Assembly (NCBI GenBank): GCA_902564245.1
Contig: CACFAF010000001.1
Coordinates: 62,001-126,000, forward strand
Source of the DNA: an uncultured Pelagibacteraceae bacterium
Lineage (GTDB): Bacteria > Pseudomonadota > Alphaproteobacteria > Pelagibacterales > Pelagibacteraceae
DNA length: 64,000 nucleotides
Reading direction: 5' to 3'
Shown here: positions 28,201-36,657 of the stretch, piece by piece
Layout of the letters: the number at the start of each line of letters is the position of its first letter
Position numbering within the stretch: the first letter of the stretch is position 1
The notes under the pieces: generated by a model
Told to the model about the DNA's origin: nothing
Database searches by the model: none
What the model saw: the letters and a program-made list of their open reading frames with translations, nothing else
Made by a program: the position numbers and the translations under genes

Positions 28201-29127
28201 ATGAAAATATTAATTACTGGCGCTTGCGGACATATAGGTTCATTTATATCAGAAAATATATATAAAATTAAAAAAGTTTCTAAAACGATTTTGGTTGATA
28301 ATTTAAAATCAAATAGATTTTATTCTTTATTTAATTCAAAAAAAAAAAATAAATTAAATTTTTTTTTAAAAGATCTAAATAATATAAATAGCCTAAATGA
28401 ATTTAAGAATGTTGATTTAATTATCCACTGTGCATCAATGACTAATGCTGAAAAAAGTTTTGGCAAAGAAAAGGAGATGTATAACAATAATATAAATTGT
28501 ATGAAGACTGTAATTAAATTTTGCAAAAAAAATAACACAAAGCTAATTCATCTTTCTTCAACTAGTGTTTATGGAAAACAAACAAATTTAGTAGATGAAA
28601 CTTGTGAAAAAAAATTTTTAAATCCACAAAGTCCATATGCTAGAATTAAAATAGCTGAAGAAAACCTCCTAAAAAAAAACAGTAATAACTTAATTTATAA
28701 TACATTTAGATTTGGTACTATAGCTGGTGTTTCTAAGGGTATTAGATTCCATACTGCTGTAAACAAATTTTGTTTTAATGCCGCTTTAGAAAAAAAAATA
28801 GAAGTTTATAGAACTGCTCTCCATCAATTTAGACCTTATCTATCAATTAGAGACTCTTTCGAAGTTTTTAAATTTTGTATAAATAATAATTTTTTTGAAA
28901 ATGACATATTTAATGTTTTAACTGGAAATTTCACAGTTTTTCAAATTATCAAAAAAATAAAAAAATTTAAAAAAAAAGTAAGCATTGATTATGTTAATTC
29001 CCCGATTATGAATCAACTATCGTACCATGTAGATGATACTAAAATTAAAAGTAAAGGATTAATACTTAAATCTAATATTGATAAAGATATACAGGACACA
29101 ATCAAATTGCTTAATAATTTAAAATGA
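28201..29127 (+). CDS. NAD-dependent sugar epimerase/dehydratase (extended SDR)
   Basis: A 308-residue extended SDR with NAD-binding ILITGACGHIGSFISENI, LIIHCASMTNAEKSFG, the active-site Ser-Thr-Ser in IHLSSTSVYGKQTNLVDE and the catalytic YxxxK in PQSPYARIKIAEENLL. The C-terminal half has FRFGTIAGVSKGIRFHT and QFRPYLSIRDSFEVF, which are common to NDP-sugar epimerases. Substrate is unknown. It sits between the ketoisomerase and the methyltransferase-like gene; the methyltransferase start overlaps its stop by 4 nt. Confidence 0.82.
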   Translation: MKILITGACGHIGSFISENIYKIKKVSKTILVDNLKSNRFYSLFNSKKKNKLNFFLKDLNNINSLNEFKNVDLIIHCASMTNAEKSFGKEKEMYNNNINCMKTVIKFCKKNNTKLIHLSSTSVYGKQTNLVDETCEKKFLNPQSPYARIKIAEENLLKKNSNNLIYNTFRFGTIAGVSKGIRFHTAVNKFCFNAALEKKIEVYRTALHQFRPYLSIRDSFEVFKFCINNNFFENDIFNVLTGNFTVFQIIKKIKKFKKKVSIDYVNSPIMNQLSYHVDDTKIKSKGLILKSNIDKDIQDTIKLLNNLK

Positions 29128-30323
29128 AGTGTAAAATTACTAATAAAAATATTTCACCATTCATGTCATTTGGAAAAATGCCAATAGCGAATGGTTTTTT
29201 AAAAGCTGAACAATTTGAAAAAGAATTTTTTTTTGATATGGAAGTCGGTTTTTCTGAAGATGTTTCATTATTTCAACTTAAAGATCATCCAAGTCCTGAA
29301 CAAATGTTTAATGAAAGATATCCTTTTTTTACAAGTAGTTCGGAATATATGAAATTACACTTTTCAGAGTATGCAAAATTTATCAAAAAAAATTATTTAA
29401 AAAATAATTCTAAAATTATAGAAATTGGATCTAATGATGGAACCTTTTTAAAAAATTTTAAGGATAATAATTTAGATTTAATAGGATTTGAGCCTTCAAC
29501 AAATGTAGCAAAAATGGCAATAAAACAAGGAATAAAAACTAAGAATAGTTTTTTTAATACAAAAACAATAGAATCAATTAATGAATTTACTAATAATACA
29601 GATGTAATTTTTGCTGCAAATGTAATATGTCATATTCCAAACTTAGTAGATTTAATTAAAGCTGTAGAAAAATTATTATCGAGTAAAGGTGTATTTATAT
29701 TTGAAGAACCTTATTTAGGTTCAATGTTTGAAAAAACTTCTTATGATCAAATTTATGATGAGCATATATTTATGTTCTCAGGTACTTCAATCCAAAAAAT
29801 TTTTGATTTATTTGATATGGAATTAATTGATCTAATCAAACAACCAACACATGGTGGCTCTATGCGCTATATAGTTGCTAGAAAAAATAAATTTTCAAAG
29901 ACAAAAAATATGATTCAAATTTTAGATGAAGAAAAATTTAAAAATTTAGATAATTTTCAATTTTGTAAAGAGTTTAAAAATAATTGTGAAAATTCAAAAA
30001 AAAAATTAAATGATTTATTACTTAATTTCAAAGCTGAAGGAAAAAAAATAGCAGGGTATGCTGCTACTTCAAAGAGCACAACTATATTAAATTATTGCAA
30101 CATAAATAATGAAATAATTGATTATATTTGTGATACAACCGAAGAAAAAATAGGAAAATACTCTCCAGGGATGCATATTCCAATCGTCCCTGTTAAACAT
30201 TTTAGAGATAATTATCCTGATATAGCATATTTATTTGCTTGGAATCATAAAAAAGAAATATTTGAAAAAGAGAAAGAATTTAAATCGAAAAATGGTAAAT
30301 GGATTTCACATATTGATTTATAG
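29124..30323 (+). CDS. NDP-sugar C-methyltransferase-like SAM protein
   Basis: A 399-residue protein with the three-part plan of sugar C-methyltransferases. The N-terminal region is a variant of the small zinc-binding domain (MKCKITNKNISPFMSFGKMP, IANGF). A class I SAM domain carries IIEIGSNDGTFLKNF (motif I) and AANVICHIPNLVDLIKAV. A C-terminal Rossmann-like domain has KIAGYAATSKSTTILNYCNI and YSPGMHIPIVP. The usual Cys-x-x-Cys zinc pair is incomplete: I see only one Cys at the N-terminus. TylC3- or NovU-like homologues methylate deoxysugar carbons. It overlaps the upstream gene by 4 nt. Confidence 0.82.
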   Translation: MKCKITNKNISPFMSFGKMPIANGFLKAEQFEKEFFFDMEVGFSEDVSLFQLKDHPSPEQMFNERYPFFTSSSEYMKLHFSEYAKFIKKNYLKNNSKIIEIGSNDGTFLKNFKDNNLDLIGFEPSTNVAKMAIKQGIKTKNSFFNTKTIESINEFTNNTDVIFAANVICHIPNLVDLIKAVEKLLSSKGVFIFEEPYLGSMFEKTSYDQIYDEHIFMFSGTSIQKIFDLFDMELIDLIKQPTHGGSMRYIVARKNKFSKTKNMIQILDEEKFKNLDNFQFCKEFKNNCENSKKKLNDLLLNFKAEGKKIAGYAATSKSTTILNYCNINNEIIDYICDTTEEKIGKYSPGMHIPIVPVKHFRDNYPDIAYLFAWNHKKEIFEKEKEFKSKNGKWISHIDL

Positions 30324-30332
30324 TTATACTTT

Positions 30333-31040
30333 ATGAAAAAAATAATAATTACCGGTGGTAGTGGTAGATTTGGAACAATTTTAAAAAAACAAAAAACAAA
30401 TTTTAAATTATTTTTCCCAAACAAAAAAGAATTAAATATTAAAAACTTCTCAAGTATAAAAAACTATTTTAATAAAAAAAAACCAAATATAGTTATCCAT
30501 TTAGCAGGATTATCAAGACCAATGAATGTTCATAATAAAGAAATTAGCAAAAGTATTGACCTTAATATTATAGGAACAGCGAATATTACAAAAGCATGTG
30601 AGCAAAAAAATATAAAACTAATATATTTTTCGACTAATTATGTATACCCCTGTAAAAAAGGTAATTACAAAGAACATGACGCATTATTACCTGTAAATAG
30701 CTATGCTTGGTCAAAACTTGGGGGTGAGGCTTCGGTACATTTATATAAAAATTCACTAATACTAAGAGTTTGTATGACAGAAAAACCTTTTGTACATAAA
30801 GAAGCATTTTCAAATGTTGTAACTAGTTTTATGTACCATGAAGATGTTGCAAAAATATTATTTAAGTTAATTAATAAGTTTGGCATAATAAATGTGGGAG
30901 GACCAAGTTTATCAGTTTTTAAATTTGTAAAAAAAGATAATAGATTTATTAAGAAAAGAATTTTAAAAAAAAATGAAAAAATTGGTATGCCAAAAAATTC
31001 ATCTATCAATATTAATGAATTAAAAAAAATAATTGAATGA
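30333..31040 (+). CDS. RmlD-like NDP-4-keto-sugar reductase (short SDR)
   Basis: A 235-residue SDR similar to dTDP-4-dehydrorhamnose reductases: IIITGGSGRFGTILKKQ, a short NIKNFSSIKNYFNKKKPNIV, IHLAGLSRPMNVH, YFSTNYVYPCKKGNYKEHD and the catalytic Tyr-x-x-x-Lys in NSYAWSKLGGEASV. It is shorter than typical 280-300-residue RmlD, with a reduced C-terminus. It likely reduces a keto-sugar nucleotide. It overlaps the aminotransferase gene by 4 nt. Confidence 0.75.
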   Translation: MKKIIITGGSGRFGTILKKQKTNFKLFFPNKKELNIKNFSSIKNYFNKKKPNIVIHLAGLSRPMNVHNKEISKSIDLNIIGTANITKACEQKNIKLIYFSTNYVYPCKKGNYKEHDALLPVNSYAWSKLGGEASVHLYKNSLILRVCMTEKPFVHKEAFSNVVTSFMYHEDVAKILFKLINKFGIINVGGPSLSVFKFVKKDNRFIKKRILKKNEKIGMPKNSSININELKKIIE

Positions 31041-32167
31041 TTAAATATTGGGATTATAAGTACGAATATAAAGGTCTAAAAAGAAATATTTTAAACTTAG
31101 TTAATAAAGTTTTTTCAAGTGGTTCGTTATTATTGGGAAAAGAATTAAAAAACTTTGAAAAGAATTTTTGTAAATTTAATAATTCAAAATATGGTTTAGG
31201 TGTAGCGAATGGAACAGATGCTCTTTACATAGCTTTAAAATCTCTAAACATTAAAAAAGGTGATGAAGTAATTACTGTATCAAATACCGCAATACCTACT
31301 GTTGCTGCAATTATAAATAGCGGCGCTACTGTCAAATTTGTTGATATTGGAGAAGATTATTTAATGGATGTAAATAAAATTGAAAGACTAATTAATAATA
31401 AAACAAAAGTAATTATACCAGTTCATCTTTACGGACAGACATGTAATATGGATAAAATTTTACTTATTGCAAAAAAATATAAACTAAAAATTATTGAAGA
31501 TTGTGCACAATCAACAGGTGCAATGTATAAAAATAAAAAAGCTGGAATTATTGGAGATATTGGATGTCATTCTTTCTATCCAACTAAAATACTTGGAGCG
31601 TATGGTGATGGTGGTTTTATTACCACTAATAATAAAAGATTATTTGAGAAGATGCATCGTTTTCGATTTTATGGAATTGATACTTTGGGAACGTTTAAAA
31701 AATGGAAAAATAAATATTATTCAATTGATCATGGCATTAATTCTAGATTAAATGAGATACAATCATCTATACTTAATTTAAAATTAAAAAATATAAATTC
31801 CTATATTAAAAAAAGAAGAATTATTGCCGATAAATACTTTAAAAATTTAAAAAATATAGGTCTTGAATTACCTATAATTAACAAAAATAATTTTCACGTT
31901 TTTCACATTTTTGAAGTTGCACATCCAAAAAGAAACTTAATAATTAGTAGGATGAAAAAAAAAGGTATTAATTTAAGTATTCATTACAAATATCCAGTTC
32001 ATAAAATGAATGCATATAAAAATATCAATAAAAAAAAATTAAGTTATCTTAATGAAACAGAGAAAAAATGTAAAAAAAATTTTTCATTACCTATTTATCC
32101 TGGACTTAGAAATAACGAAATTAATAAAATAATAAAAAATTTAAAAGAAATTATAAAAAAGATTTGA
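31037..32167 (+). CDS. DegT/DnrJ/EryC1-family sugar aminotransferase
   Basis: A 376-residue PLP-dependent aminotransferase. VANGTDALYIALKSLNIKKG holds the phosphate-binding region, IIEDCAQSTGAMYKNKKAG holds the pyridine-N Asp, and GCHSFYPTKILGAYGDGGFI holds the Schiff-base Lys. HIFEVAHPKRN and IHYKYPVHKM near the C-terminus are also typical. The pairing with an FdtA-like 3,4-ketoisomerase suggests a 3-amino-3,6-dideoxyhexose product, as in FdtB/QdtB. The TGA stop overlaps the next ATG by one base. Confidence 0.9.
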   Translation: MIKYWDYKYEYKGLKRNILNLVNKVFSSGSLLLGKELKNFEKNFCKFNNSKYGLGVANGTDALYIALKSLNIKKGDEVITVSNTAIPTVAAIINSGATVKFVDIGEDYLMDVNKIERLINNKTKVIIPVHLYGQTCNMDKILLIAKKYKLKIIEDCAQSTGAMYKNKKAGIIGDIGCHSFYPTKILGAYGDGGFITTNNKRLFEKMHRFRFYGIDTLGTFKKWKNKYYSIDHGINSRLNEIQSSILNLKLKNINSYIKKRRIIADKYFKNLKNIGLELPIINKNNFHVFHIFEVAHPKRNLIISRMKKKGINLSIHYKYPVHKMNAYKNINKKKLSYLNETEKKCKKNFSLPIYPGLRNNEINKIIKNLKEIIKKI

Positions 32168-33042
32168 TGGATAAAAAAATTTATGATGAAATTACAATAG
32201 TTTTTGTACTTTATGAGGAAAAATTAAATCTCATTGTTAATTGTTTAAATAATATCAAAGATTTTAAAATAATAATTGTTGATAATGCTGGTAATAAAAA
32301 ATTAAAAAAACAAATCGAAAAAAAATTTAATATTTACAAATATATAATTAACGAAAGAAATCTTGGATTAGGTGTTGGATTTAATCAATTAATAGATTTA
32401 TGTGACACTGAATATATTCTTTTTTGTCAAGTCGATTGTAAAATTTTTCCAAAAGACGTAATTGCACTTAAAGAAAAATATAAGAAATATGAAAATTGTT
32501 TTTTGGTAACTCCTTCATACTGTGATGAAAATTTAAATTTACTTGAGAATGGGGGAATGCTGCCAGAAAATAGAATTAAAAATGAAATTATAAAATTAGA
32601 AGGAGATATTTGTGTAGAAAAAATTATTACTGCAGTTTTTTTATCAAAAACAAAGGATTTAATAGAGATTGGTTCATTTGATAATAAATTTTTTTTATAT
32701 TTTTTAGATTATGACCTTTGTAGAAAAATTTTAAAAACAAAAAAATCAATAATACAAATATTTGACATCAAAATTGAACATAACCACGGACTAAGCAAAG
32801 TAAAAAATTTGATAAAAAGAACTTTTTTAAGAACATTTAACTTCACTTTTGATGAACTTTACTATTTTTATAAAATAAATGATCACCATAAAATTTTAGA
32901 AAAACTAGAAAAAAAAATATACAATTATATTTGGAAGTTTTTTTTATGTACAATATTATTAAAAGTAGAAAAAAGTGTATTCTATTTCTCTAAAATTATA
33001 GCTTATTATAAATTTAAATACTTTTTGAGGAAAAAATATTAA
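32167..33042 (+). CDS. Family 2-like glycosyltransferase
   Basis: I start at ATG 32167, which shares one base with the aminotransferase stop; a TTG one codon earlier is less likely. The 291-residue protein has a GT-A fold: ITIVFVLYEEKLNLIVNCLN, IIVDNAGNKKLKKQIE, NERNLGLGVGFNQLIDLC and a DxD-like QVDCKIFPKDV. A later FLYFLDYDLCRKILKTKK contains the acidic pair seen in rhamnosyltransferase-like GT2 enzymes. No transmembrane anchor is clear. The C-terminal 70 residues are basic and aromatic. Donor and acceptor are unknown. Confidence 0.82.
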   Translation: MDKKIYDEITIVFVLYEEKLNLIVNCLNNIKDFKIIIVDNAGNKKLKKQIEKKFNIYKYIINERNLGLGVGFNQLIDLCDTEYILFCQVDCKIFPKDVIALKEKYKKYENCFLVTPSYCDENLNLLENGGMLPENRIKNEIIKLEGDICVEKIITAVFLSKTKDLIEIGSFDNKFFLYFLDYDLCRKILKTKKSIIQIFDIKIEHNHGLSKVKNLIKRTFLRTFNFTFDELYYFYKINDHHKILEKLEKKIYNYIWKFFLCTILLKVEKSVFYFSKIIAYYKFKYFLRKKY

Positions 33043-33752
33043 TGATTTTAGATCTTATAAAAAAGAGTCAAAATAATATAATTTGGAATTTTTTAAATAA
33101 AAGCTTATTTAATGTTAATTTAAAAAAATTTTTATATCCATCAATCTTTATTCATAAATTTCAAAAATTAAATATAAATACTGAAGAACTTTATACATAT
33201 GCTAGGGAATTTCCTAATACTAAATGGCAAAAAGATAAAGAAGCATATCAGTCAAATCACGATCTTCAAGATAATAAAATTTTTATACATACGAAAAAAG
33301 AAATAGAAAGTTTTCTAAATAAATCAATTAGACCTTATTTTGTAAAAAAATCTTTGCTAGGAAAATTCAAAATTAAAAGTTTATGGTTTGTTATTATGAA
33401 AAAAAATACTTTTCATCATATGCATTTTCATCCAAAGTCAACTTTATCAGGAGTAATATATTTAAAAAAAGAAAATAATAAAAATGGAAAATTAAAAATA
33501 TTAATACCAAAAAAAAATATTGAAGAATACAGACATCAAAATATAACAAATTTTCTAAACCATAATCCTAATTTGATTGATTTAAGAAAGAATGAAGATA
33601 ATCATTCAGTTATTGAAGATAGTGTTTTTGAATTTAATCCGCAAATAAATGAAATGATAATTTTTAATTCATATTTTTATCATTGGGTTGATGAATATAA
33701 TGATTTAAGTGATAGAATTTCTATTGCTTGGGATGCTGTTTATACCCTTTAA
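33042..33752 (+). CDS. Putative 2OG-Fe(II) oxygenase-like protein
   Basis: A 236-residue protein ending the plus-strand glycan operon. The C-terminal half resembles the putative 2OG-Fe(II) oxygenase family. FHHMHFHPKSTLSGVIYLKK supplies candidate His ligands, and EFNPQINEMIIFNSYFYHWV plus DRISIAWDAVY supply the distal His and substrate-side strand with Arg. The HxD-type first pair is not obvious: it reads HMHFH. The substrate is unknown; glycan or lipid hydroxylation is inferred from context. The start overlaps the glycosyltransferase stop by 1 nt. Confidence 0.62.
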   Translation: MILDLIKKSQNNIIWNFLNKSLFNVNLKKFLYPSIFIHKFQKLNINTEELYTYAREFPNTKWQKDKEAYQSNHDLQDNKIFIHTKKEIESFLNKSIRPYFVKKSLLGKFKIKSLWFVIMKKNTFHHMHFHPKSTLSGVIYLKKENNKNGKLKILIPKKNIEEYRHQNITNFLNHNPNLIDLRKNEDNHSVIEDSVFEFNPQINEMIIFNSYFYHWVDEYNDLSDRISIAWDAVYTL

Positions 33753-33769
33753 AATCTAAATTTTTTTAA

Positions 33770-34525
33770 TTACCATAAAATTACTTTTAAATTACTTAAA
33801 TCTATAAATTTTCCGTTTAAATTATTATCATTTCTAGAAATAAAATTTATCAATTTTTTTGCACATACTTCTGCTTCTATTACTCCTCCAGGATTTATTT
33901 TAGTTTTAATATTACCTGGGTGTATTGCAAATACATTTGTATTATATTCTTTAAGATCTATAGAAAGGTTTTTTGTAATTAAATTCATAACTCCTTTTGT
34001 AATTCTGTAGATATAATAATCTCCACTTATATTATTAGATATACTTGCCATGTCTGAACTAATATTAATGATTTGTTTTAAATTAAAAATTTTTTTTTTA
34101 ATTAAATTTTGAATAATCTTTAAAATTATTAAAGAATTAGAATTCATAGTTTTATTAAATTCTATAAAATCAAGATTTTTTAAATTTTGACCATCTATTG
34201 GGCCAAATGTTCCAGCATTATTAATTAAAATTTCAATATTAGACTCACTTAAAGCTTCATTTAATTTTTCAATTTCTGTGTCTAAATTAAAATCACATTT
34301 TATGGGAATTACATTTTCATTAATTATTTTTTTTAAATTAGATGAATCTTTTTTAAATATACAATAGACTTTATTTTTTTGTGATAAAAGTTTGACTAAT
34401 TCTAAACCTATTCCTGAGTTAGTACCTGTAATCAAAATAGATTTATTTTCAATAATTAATCCTGGATTTTCCTTATTATAATTATATTTATCTATGAATT
34501 TTCGGATTTTTTTTTTAATTCCCAT
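33770..34525 (-). CDS. Short-chain dehydrogenase/reductase
   Basis: A classical SDR of 251 residues from the ATG at 34525. An upstream extension to 34630 would run into the tRNA-Ser gene and is rejected. Motifs are SILITGTNSGIGLELVKLL (TGxxxGxG), ILINNAGTFGPIDG (NNAG), IINISSDMASISNN (catalytic Ser) and YYIYRITKGVMNLI, where the catalytic Tyr/Lys occur as YRITK. FAIHPGNIKTKI follows. It starts 48 bp downstream of tRNA-Ser on the same strand and may be co-transcribed with it. Substrate is unknown. Confidence 0.87.
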   Translation of the reverse strand: MGIKKKIRKFIDKYNYNKENPGLIIENKSILITGTNSGIGLELVKLLSQKNKVYCIFKKDSSNLKKIINENVIPIKCDFNLDTEIEKLNEALSESNIEILINNAGTFGPIDGQNLKNLDFIEFNKTMNSNSLIILKIIQNLIKKKIFNLKQIINISSDMASISNNISGDYYIYRITKGVMNLITKNLSIDLKEYNTNVFAIHPGNIKTKINPGGVIEAEVCAKKLINFISRNDNNLNGKFIDLSNLKVILW

Positions 34526-34572
34526 TTCATTTATACTAAATCTTATATTTAAATAATAAAAGTTTAAATAAA

Positions 34573-34662
34573 TGGCGGAGAGAGTGGGATTCGAACCCAC
34601 GAAAGAGTTGCCCCTTAACACGCTTTCCAAGCGTGCGCCTTAAACCACTCGGCCATCTCTCC
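34573..34662 (-). tRNA. tRNA-Ser (anticodon GGA)
   Basis: The 90-base gene has the long variable arm of a class II tRNA. The acceptor stem is GGAGAGA/TCTCTCC with discriminator G and encoded CCA. The anticodon stem CACGC/GCGTG closes TTGGAAA with anticodon GGA (serine, TCC/TCT codons). The T arm is GTGGG TTCGAAT CCCAC. It lies inside the glycan island; its 3' end faces the SDR gene. No integrase gene or duplicated 3' end was found nearby. Confidence 0.96.
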
Positions 34663-34741
34663 TAATAAGTTAAATATATTAAATTAAATAGATGATTTAA
34701 AATAATTTTAATTATAAATTAGTCAATATTAAGAACTAAAA

Positions 34742-35833
34742 ATGAATACTAAATTTCTTCAATATATATTTAAAACTTTTTTTCAGAAATTATTCATACT
34801 TTTTTATGGAAATATTAAAGAATCTGAAGATTTAAGCTTAATCGATCTAAAAAAAATAAAATTGAAAAATATTTATTCTGATACTTCACAAGAAAAATAT
34901 TATGTTTATGAAATTGAAAAAGGTAGGATATATACTGATGCAGTTGAAAATGTAGCGATTTTAAAAAATAATATTATAGTTCCAAATATTTCTTATCAAC
35001 AAATTGATGGTGAGCTTAAAAACTCAAAATTCAACAAAGTTTTATCAGCAGGTACACCGAGAATTAAAAAGAAAATTAGTGGTACAGTTTTTTCTATGAT
35101 CCAAGGAGCAAGTGGTAATAACTATTTTCATTTTTTATTTGATATAATCCCAAGAATAAAAATGTGTGAAGAAGTTTATAATTTGAAAGATGTAGACTAT
35201 TTCTATGTTCCAAATGATCATGATTGGCAGCTTAAAATATTAAATGCTCTAGGAATTAAAAATGATAAAATTATAAATAGTGATAGATATAGACATATTC
35301 AAGCAGATAAAATTTTAGCTACAGATCACCCTTGGTATAAAAAAGGTAAAATTCAAAGTGAGGTTATGAAAATTCCTTCTTGGACTGTTTTTTGGTTAAG
35401 AGAAAAATTTTTAAGTATGGCAAAGAAATTTGAAAATAGTGAAAAGATATTTATTGATAGATCAGAGTCTAATTTTAAGCATTGTCAGCTACAAAATAAT
35501 GATCAAATTATTGAATTTTTAAGTTCAAAAGGTTTCAAGTCATATAAAGTTGGACAACTTAATTTTTATGAACAAATTTATTTATTTCAAAATGCTAAAA
35601 AAATAATTGGTCCTCACGGTGCAGCTTTTGCTAATGTAGCATTTTGTGATTCAAAATGTAAAATAATAGAAATACTGCCTGAAGATCATTTAAATAAAGG
35701 AACCCAAAAAATATGTAATATACTTAATCTAAATTATCAAAGAATAGTAACGCCTAGATTACATTATAATAAAGATAAAATAGGTGATATGAATTTTAGT
35801 ATTGATGATCTAAATGAAGTTTTAGAAAAATAA
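34742..35833 (+). CDS. Glycosyltransferase family 61-like protein
   Basis: A 363-residue protein of the DUF563/GT61 type. GASGNNYFHFLFDIIPRIKM, VDYFYVPNDHDWQLKIL, KIFIDRSESNFKHCQL and especially KKIIGPHGAAFANVAFC followed by IIEILPEDH are family marks. There is no export signal. It is the only plus-strand gene between tRNA-Ser and lepA and ends 1 bp before the convergent GT17-like gene. Sugar donor and acceptor are not known. Confidence 0.85.
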   Translation: MNTKFLQYIFKTFFQKLFILFYGNIKESEDLSLIDLKKIKLKNIYSDTSQEKYYVYEIEKGRIYTDAVENVAILKNNIIVPNISYQQIDGELKNSKFNKVLSAGTPRIKKKISGTVFSMIQGASGNNYFHFLFDIIPRIKMCEEVYNLKDVDYFYVPNDHDWQLKILNALGIKNDKIINSDRYRHIQADKILATDHPWYKKGKIQSEVMKIPSWTVFWLREKFLSMAKKFENSEKIFIDRSESNFKHCQLQNNDQIIEFLSSKGFKSYKVGQLNFYEQIYLFQNAKKIIGPHGAAFANVAFCDSKCKIIEILPEDHLNKGTQKICNILNLNYQRIVTPRLHYNKDKIGDMNFSIDDLNEVLEK

Positions 35834-35834
35834 A

Positions 35835-36644
35835 TTAATTATCAATAAAATTTTCAAATTTTTTTTTATTTTTAATTAAATATTTTGGAAATTTATCATC
35901 AATATCTATTGTTTCGTATTTATGCCCTCTACCAAATAAATCAACTTTTTTTTTTATCTTTTCTTTTATAACTTCTTCAGATGAAAACTTATCTTGACTA
36001 AATTCTTCATGTGCAAAAGTTTTTAACTTGATTGATATTTCTTTAGGAGTGAGAATATTATTAAAGTGCCAACCAGCATTATAATAAATTTGTATACTTT
36101 TTTCTTTATCAAATCTCCAGAATTTATAATCTAAATTTTTTTTCTTTATTTTTTGTCTCATAAAATCTATTGAGTCTAAATTTTTTTTTTTACACACTCT
36201 TGACCCTTCCCAAGGGCTTTCAGCTTTATTATATATATTGAATTTAAAGGCAAAACTTGTTTGCATTAAAATTCCATATTTTTTTTTCAATTCAAAATTT
36301 TCTAAAATTTTAGGATTTGGAATTTCATCAGGATCAGAAAAAAAAATGTAATCTTCACTGCCAGCAAAATTTAAATTTTTTAAAATAAACTCTCTTTGAA
36401 TCGCCTGATTTTCCCATGCGTTTGTATTTTGAGGGAAAGGATCTTCTAATATTATATGTTTGATTTTATTTTTATCAAAATCTTCTTTACATATAAAATT
36501 AATTTTTTTCGGATTTCCTTTATGATCATATTTTGACTCACATATAACAAAATAGTCTATAAAGTCTTTTAATATATTATATCTTAATTCAAATATATAA
36601 TTCTCATTAAAAAACGTTACACAGTCGATAATTTTATTTTTCAT
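35835..36644 (-). CDS. Glycosyltransferase family 17-like protein
   Basis: A 269-residue protein related to the GT17 (beta-1,4-N-acetylglucosaminyltransferase-type) family. It starts IIDCVTFFNENYIFELRYNI, then FVICESKYDHKGNPK, IQREFILKNL, and the DxD-bearing YIFFSDPDEIPNPKILENF. The later GWHFNNILTPKEISIKLKTF and AHEEFS are typical. It marks the downstream border of the island; lepA begins 13 bp beyond its start side on the same strand, so read-through from lepA is possible. Confidence 0.83.
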   Translation of the reverse strand: MKNKIIDCVTFFNENYIFELRYNILKDFIDYFVICESKYDHKGNPKKINFICKEDFDKNKIKHIILEDPFPQNTNAWENQAIQREFILKNLNFAGSEDYIFFSDPDEIPNPKILENFELKKKYGILMQTSFAFKFNIYNKAESPWEGSRVCKKKNLDSIDFMRQKIKKKNLDYKFWRFDKEKSIQIYYNAGWHFNNILTPKEISIKLKTFAHEEFSQDKFSSEEVIKEKIKKKVDLFGRGHKYETIDIDDKFPKYLIKNKKKFENFIDN

Positions 36645-36657
36645 TAATGTAAAATAG

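Noticed and set aside
34526-34630. 35-residue N-terminal extension of the SDR gene
   Set aside because: It reads through the tRNA-Ser gene; its residues (for example NSFVGSNPTLSA) are the antiparallel translation of the T arm and acceptor. The ATG at 34525 is used instead.
34573-34662. Phage or island attachment site at tRNA-Ser
   Set aside because: No integrase gene and no second copy of the tRNA 3' end was found within the window.
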